The notes under the pieces are model-generated. The model was not told where the DNA came from and did not search any database. It saw nothing but the letters and a program-made list of their open reading frames with translations. Source: Clostridia bacterium (GTDB lineage Bacteria > Bacillota > Clostridia > Christensenellales > CAG-1252). From it: a DNA stretch of 36,903 bases. Made by a program: the position numbers and the translations under genes. Within the stretch, counting starts at the first letter, position 1, and every line of letters begins with the position of its first letter. The stretch lies in NCBI GenBank assembly GCA_017455385.1, contig JAFTBD010000025.1:1-36903 (forward strand). Reading direction: 5' to 3'. Of this stretch, positions 33,201 through 36,903 are shown one piece after another.

Positions 33201-36200
33201 CCCCGCCTCGTCGAGAAGCGCGGTGCCCGTCACAGTGATAGCGGTGAACTCATAAGGATATACCCTCGTTTGGAAGCCGCTGACGTTATCGCCGACGCGC
33301 AAGGTCACCTCGCCCGTCGGTCCTTCCGCATTCGGCACAGCAGTCACCTCGGTAAAGGACCAACCGATACCGCTGAAGAAAGGTTTCCCGTCAAGGAGCA
33401 TGGTCGAGGGCAACACGCGATCCCATCCGACAGAAGACAGGGACTGAACGTACAGCACGTCGAAAATGAATTTCTTATTCACCTTGTCGTAGGCGGCGCC
33501 GACGCGTCCCGTCATATCGAAGTCGATGTCGGCGTCCTCGGACGGAAGCGTTTTCGCCTTGAGACGGATGGAAACGTCGACGGGGTCGGTATTCCCCAAA
33601 CAATCTTTGATCTTCGCCTTAACGGTGTCCGTGACGGAGCAAGAATACAGCTGATTCCTCTCCGCATAGTCTTTGACGGTCAACGCGCCCGTAGCGTCCC
33701 ATTTATCGACGGTCACCGTGATGGGATCGCCCTTTTCGGTCAACACCGTGATCGTGCGGGGATACGTCTCGGGATCGTCGGTATTGAAAGGATCTCTGCC
33801 GTCGTACGCTTCGAATATAACGACCTCAGCGCAACTCGTCGCTTTGTCGCCCGTGAAGTGCAGTTTGAAGTCCACCCCGATCGCCACGTCGTTGCCGAAA
33901 TAGGTCTTCACCTTGGGCTGGATGGTCATGACCTCCTGCTCGATGGTGGCGGGGATCGTCCAAGAAACGATATCTTTCGTGTAGGCGTCGGCGAGGGTGA
34001 CCTGGTCGAATTTCGCGAGAACGGTCTGCACTTTCTTCTCGCCGTAACGCGCGAAGGTGAAGGTCTTGGTATTGGTGTCGTACACCCCGAGGTCGTCGGT
34101 CACCGCCGTGAGCTTGGCGCTGATCGGCGCGGAACAATCCACCGTCAGAGAACGCGTGACGACTTTCGCGAGGACGGATGCCGACGCGGCGACGGTCGCA
34201 TGATCGTTGCGCGCGGAGGTCGGCACTTGGCTCTCGACATACGTCCACAGCCCGTCCATCGACACGTTCAAAGGCTGAACGTTGACGTTCTCCGAGAAGG
34301 TCACGCGAGCTTTCGCAGGCATCGCGTTATCCGCGAAGAGGGAGACCTCCGTCGGGGTATTTTCCGGCTCGACGGTCTCGATGTCGAAAGCATCGTTGTG
34401 CGTGACCGAGAAGGTGGTCGCCGTCACGATGAGACTGCTCTTGGAGTCAAAGATGAGGCGCCCTTCCATCTTGTCCGCGTAGATGCGGAACTCAACGCGA
34501 CGGAACGCCATCTCGTCTATCCAGCGAGCGGTGAGCCCCGTATGGATCCGACCGAGCACTTCAAACGCCTCGGAGGCAAGCGTCGCGCTCGCGCCGAAGG
34601 AGAAATAATCGTCCGTCGCGGCAAGGTAGATCTTGCCGGCTTGTTCCGAACGCTCCAGATCCATCGCACGATTGAACGCCGCAAAAGGCGCCTCTGCGAG
34701 GGTCATCTTGCGGATCGAACGCACCGTTCCGTCGGGCGGCAGTATCAGATAGAAATGCGTCTCGTCTTCGGACGTATAATACAAACGTACGACTTCCGCG
34801 CCTTTGGACGAATCGAACTCTATGATCGCCCTGTCGAGGGCGCCCGCCGCTCCGTAGAGAAGATCCACGGTGTAATTGAGCTCATTCCCCTCCGCGGTGA
34901 AAGCGAGAGCCTCGCCCGACATCGAAGAGAGCAGCGACGATAAGATCGCGCCCGCATTCGAGAAGGGGGTCTGCTGGGAGACTTTGCCCGCGAGGGAGAC
35001 GTGCGTGGAGGTATTCACCGCGAGGTCGACGTAAGACGCCGCATCCTCGGGAAGCGCCACGTCGCGCGGCGTGCCGAAGGCGAATGCCTCGTACTCATTT
35101 TTCAAGGTGAGAGTCATGCCGGGGAGAGAGAGGGACGCGGATACGTCGGAAAGAACGTTGTCCGCGACGCTCCAAGAAAGCGTCCCGCCCGTGATGCCGA
35201 AAAGTCCGTGGAAGCCGATCTTCTCGGAAAGAAGCTCGAACACGTCCTTGCCGAAGGAACAGGAAACGCGGTCTCCGCTCTTCGTGGTGCCGGCGGCGAG
35301 AAGAGACGCGAGACGCAATTTATCTTTGAAAGTATAAGTGTCGGTGTCGGTGAGACCGAATACGCCGAGGCGGCTCTCGAACTCGGACTTCGCGATCTTG
35401 CATTTCGCGAGACCGTACGCCGTCAAGTCGACGTAAAGGTAGCCGTCTTTCAGGACGAAAGACGTGGTCTTATCATTCTTGTCGAGGATAACGAGAGAGC
35501 CCTCAAGCCCACTGCCCGCGACGTAATGGGTGGTGAGCGTGTAATCGAAAGGATGGGTGAGCTCCACGAATAAGAGGTTCGCCGCGATGCCGAAGCGATC
35601 GAGAGAGACGTCGCCCTCTTCCCTGCTGAAAGCGAGCTGCGCCTCGCCCGACTTCACGTAGATATTTCTCGCATCCCATTCCGTAAATTCCGAAACGGCG
35701 GAAGAGATCGTCACGGGGAGGGAATCACGTGAAAGGGTGAAACTTCTGAGCTCGAAAGCCTTACTCGCGCCCTCTGCCTTCGCCGAGACGAAAGCGCCGT
35801 CCGACAGCGTGAATTCCACCGTCGCCTCGGACTCACCCGAAGAGAGAGACGCGGTGAGCGCATCCGACACGTGCAAGGCGGCAAGAAGCTCCACCGAGGA
35901 AATGCCGATATCCGCGCTGTCCACGAGCTCTCCGAGAGACGCGAACAGGCGCGCATAAGAAAGAGAGAAGACGTAGCGCGATTCTTTCGTCTCCTCTTTG
36001 TAATAATATTTACATCCGTCGAAAATGCGGCTCGCCACGGTGGGGATGAGGTCGACGACAGACTTCACCGCGCCGCTATTTTTCTCCCGATTGAGCTCCG
36101 CGAGCCTCTCCGCCAATGCAAAATCCGAGATCTTGCCGCGGCTGACATAGGGCATACAGTTGATATAGAGATCACCCTCGCTGTAATACAGCGCCAGTAT

Positions 36201-36539
36201 CTCCGTCGTGCCGCTCTTGACCTCCAAGGCAAGGCGGGAACGCGCATCGTTCTCGATATTCGCCTGCGTGACGTCTATCTCCGCGGAGAGCGCCACGTCG
36301 TATGTTTTGTCGCCGTCACGATATCCGCCCTCAACGGACAGGAAATAGACCGTCTGATCCTTGCTGCCGTCCGCGGCGAGGAGCGCGCTGTATACCGTCC
36401 CCATTCCGGTGGATACGCCGATGACGTCACCATTCACGTCGCCCGTCGTCTCCTCCACCCGCTTGCAAGCGAAGAGCCCGCCGACCGCGACGACCAAAAG
36501 CAAAATAATGAAGATAAAAAGGAATCTGTTTTTGCGCAT
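30249..36539 (-). CDS. Giant repeat lipoprotein (~2,096 aa) with Ig-like modules
   Basis: A predicted surface lipoprotein: MRKNRFLFIFIILLLVVAVG then GLFAC (lipidated Cys25). Residues ~30-760 contain three similar beta-rich units, each with a DGYLYVDLTAYG-like strand pair followed by a helix (KSEFESRLG; SDFALAERLAEL). Residues ~760-1700 hold about nine modules of 100-130 aa marked by YP-x-x-[IL]-x-V and a later W-D (ETYPRTITV...VDKWD; KSYPSTIRIY...VDSWD; QSYPRYLTFE...AKWD), which recall bacterial Ig-like (Big_4) domains. Residues ~1700-1830 resemble an MBG-type module (LAYGDTL...GAYSLCVNVDGHGLYKG). No enzyme motif. ATG36539 is preferred over ATG36548, which overlaps the -10 box. There is no ribosome-binding site, and the transcript seems to start at the AUG. 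First gene of a two-gene operon. Confidence 0.9.
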   Translation of the reverse strand: MRKNRFLFIFIILLLVVAVGGLFACKRVEETTGDVNGDVIGVSTGMGTVYSALLAADGSKDQTVYFLSVEGGYRDGDKTYDVALSAEIDVTQANIENDARSRLALEVKSGTTEILALYYSEGDLYINCMPYVSRGKISDFALAERLAELNREKNSGAVKSVVDLIPTVASRIFDGCKYYYKEETKESRYVFSLSYARLFASLGELVDSADIGISSVELLAALHVSDALTASLSSGESEATVEFTLSDGAFVSAKAEGASKAFELRSFTLSRDSLPVTISSAVSEFTEWDARNIYVKSGEAQLAFSREEGDVSLDRFGIAANLLFVELTHPFDYTLTTHYVAGSGLEGSLVILDKNDKTTSFVLKDGYLYVDLTAYGLAKCKIAKSEFESRLGVFGLTDTDTYTFKDKLRLASLLAAGTTKSGDRVSCSFGKDVFELLSEKIGFHGLFGITGGTLSWSVADNVLSDVSASLSLPGMTLTLKNEYEAFAFGTPRDVALPEDAASYVDLAVNTSTHVSLAGKVSQQTPFSNAGAILSSLLSSMSGEALAFTAEGNELNYTVDLLYGAAGALDRAIIEFDSSKGAEVVRLYYTSEDETHFYLILPPDGTVRSIRKMTLAEAPFAAFNRAMDLERSEQAGKIYLAATDDYFSFGASATLASEAFEVLGRIHTGLTARWIDEMAFRRVEFRIYADKMEGRLIFDSKSSLIVTATTFSVTHNDAFDIETVEPENTPTEVSLFADNAMPAKARVTFSENVNVQPLNVSMDGLWTYVESQVPTSARNDHATVAASASVLAKVVTRSLTVDCSAPISAKLTAVTDDLGVYDTNTKTFTFARYGEKKVQTVLAKFDQVTLADAYTKDIVSWTIPATIEQEVMTIQPKVKTYFGNDVAIGVDFKLHFTGDKATSCAEVVIFEAYDGRDPFNTDDPETYPRTITVLTEKGDPITVTVDKWDATGALTVKDYAERNQLYSCSVTDTVKAKIKDCLGNTDPVDVSIRLKAKTLPSEDADIDFDMTGRVGAAYDKVNKKFIFDVLYVQSLSSVGWDRVLPSTMLLDGKPFFSGIGWSFTEVTAVPNAEGPTGEVTLRVGDNVSGFQTRVYPYEFTAITVTGTALLDEAGATIAEKTSEMYAYVFDDVNVFTYRYPTYILVTYNKGEEEGLTTRLAADWSFENGFKESDLVNGGTYVGTSRVGSEPITVSFTFKRAHAYGCDFVTEGGKISVPAYVAPDGTAVSGGDLSYAENNGEKRLIFSVRDAMSNVLRYYDEKSYPSTIRIYLSEDKSEYADVSVDSWDLSAYKKKTDIVTAGFLTQNDSKEKRIIAVVRGQNIPVATYVAPAIGMSDEVYTDDTIAEKKTVKFYLLTADGDKNYKVNDPRKAETYPKKLYVKKSGEISRDKTIDIVRWEGYDAFSTLFETELAKGTPVQNISGGYLCTAVIGDDNVGYGEIKIEVVLEATVLENLDVAGILAAVSSEVAATEDGSAVKRIEGAGTRSGSKETFSYAFSLEMNPYYVSPDSQQSYPRYLTFELNGLPVRTTAKWDISKVDPLATKLGNTYKYNPTDDPVGFPVYAELELGDDLPNVKIGVEVNIKSREIAYVWIDGSSQPYIYVDCYAQEPFGKNVYGNEAHLKVEVQFVGDLHKYPLDLRYDISDISLSYDGSGRKSEATHKDFRVYVGNESGGYQPIAGYEVHVMAKRVASIGIVNGGVTPFYEKVTALDGTFEEYFHHVDDLVTIVDGVPQMPTELEISFTDGSAPVRVREYKSAAAGEGLVFEWIRDEYSRLGVRLWNSNLSVAVRGADQELFNREHTADQTPVTPGVVFKVDSYTLAYGDTLETYLTPARVIDAFVDNFKLGAVEEKYQNRYITVKGETEPIAMNETLHAGAYSLCVNVDGHGLYKGTAMIDFTVAPKNIEDEVVVLVDGTVNKNALSKGLDYNKTRGYVITATSGSYGVSVTMSVNDAESVLLRDVNYRNVAPYDVIPYAIVVRSVDPDYAVGENNAGKEYTITLHELGLTDSEIVVSGVKWNAVKTDFDYTVYSAVGVEELDRFYTTENLTHGYVVTYYSDEDHEVEYTEALVSGTTYYYIITVKIENYSKALKTGSVTVPA

Positions 36540-36546
36540 ATATAAC

Positions 36547-36576
36547 ATATTACTACACGCGCACGCGCCTTGTCAA
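36547..36576 (-). promoter_or_regulatory. Promoter of the giant lipoprotein, probably giving a leaderless mRNA
   Basis: Minus-strand TTGACA (36576-36571), 18 bp, TAATAT (36552-36547). Transcription seven to eight bases downstream would begin at or beside the A of ATG36539. Confidence 0.65.
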
Positions 36577-36656
36577 TACACTTTTCTGACAGTGTATAGC
36601 GGCGCATCTGCGTTGTTTCCGTCATCGCCTTGACGAAACACGCACAAGAAACGCTA

Positions 36657-36903
36657 CGCTATAATGCGGAATGCGGAACTGTGACGCTTCGCTTTAATTA
36701 GGAATTAGGAATTGAGGTAACGCTACGCGAGAGTGGAGTGTGGAGAGTGGAGAGTGGAGTTAAGGTGCGCTGACGCGAGAAAATATAATCGTCATCCTGT
36801 ACCGAAGCGAAGCGTAGGTCCGCGTAGAGCCGCAGGCGAATAGCGAGCAGCGTCGAAGGATCTCATCCGTTTTTCTATATAGGAATACCCGAATGGGAGC
36901 GGA
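36657..36903. repeat. Composite dispersed repeats at the window end
   Basis: In order: GCGGAATGCGGAA, ATTAGGAATTAGGAATTGAGG, GAGAGTGGAGTGTGGAGAGTGG (complement of 5900-5925), GTCATCCTG...GCGAAGCGTAGG and GTCGAAGGATCTCATCC (the inverted form of the 17733/25939 family), the CGCGTAGAGCC...GCGAATAGCGAGC module, and AATACCCGAATGGGAGCGGA. No gene is present from 36549 to the end. Confidence 0.75.

Overview
This looks like chromosomal DNA from a GC-rich, endospore-forming member of the Bacillota, class Clostridia. The evidence is the sporulation pair yabP-yabQ with a sigma-E-like promoter, a T-box leader, a class I preQ1 riboswitch, strong GGAGG ribosome-binding sites, consensus sigma-A promoters and many lipoboxes. 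I suspect a gut Christensenellales-type genome because of the InlB-type repeats and very large lipoproteins, but the sequence does not prove it. There is no phage, transposase or CRISPR array.

Layout. 1-1035 (-): a YkvI-like membrane protein cut only at its C-terminus. 1036-1670: dispersed repeats and a tandem pair of structured ~130 bp units. 1671-4160 (+): a sialate-O-acetylesterase-like lipoprotein. 4272-5624: a lower-GC island with an XRE repressor and a divergent hexapeptide acyltransferase, sharing a promoter region with repeated operator-like boxes. 5741-6120: repeats ending in an array of five mini-hairpins. 6155-14827 (-): one eight-gene operon driven by a perfect TTGACA-17-TATAAT promoter. 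Its order is hydrolase-like protein, lepB, lipoprotein, SDR, phosphoglucomutase, PLP-dependent decarboxylase, holB, ricT; most junctions overlap by 4-10 nt. 14936-15720 (-): yabP-yabQ. 15891-17661 (+): a tryptophan-type T-box and a stand-alone TrpB2. 18000-19954 (+): mscS, a small lipoprotein and an unknown helical protein. 19993-22595 (-): argG-argH with its own promoter and TGCA-rich operator-like boxes. 23128-24542 (-): a queuosine-precursor (VUT/YhhQ) transporter and an SDR behind a preQ1 riboswitch. 24775-24850 (+): tRNA-Ala(CGC), followed 155 bp later by a copy of its 3' end. 25202-25858 (+): a von Willebrand A-like orphan. 26095-28628 (-): typA and a peptidase E. 28851-36539 (-): a two-gene cell-surface operon encoding a ~2,100-residue lipoprotein, apparently leaderless, and a single-pass membrane protein.

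How the genes work together. Arginine synthesis (argG-argH), tryptophan synthesis from indole (TrpB2 under a Trp T-box) and queuosine-precursor uptake (preQ1 riboswitch) each carry their own nutrient-sensing leader or operator. The long operon mixes secretion (LepB), sugar-phosphate metabolism, DNA replication (delta') and mRNA maturation (RicT). Several products are predicted to be exported and lipid-anchored, which points to heavy investment in the cell surface.

The intergenic DNA is unusually rich in repeats. Near-identical 74-bp and ~160-bp elements recur, GGAATTAGGAATT-type tracts flank many gene ends, and one repeat appears to supply the stop codon of the peptidase E gene. The most unusual signals are the hairpin array at 6014-6120, the tandem structured units at 1209-1567, the preQ1-controlled SDR, and the leaderless giant lipoprotein with its repeated Ig-like modules.
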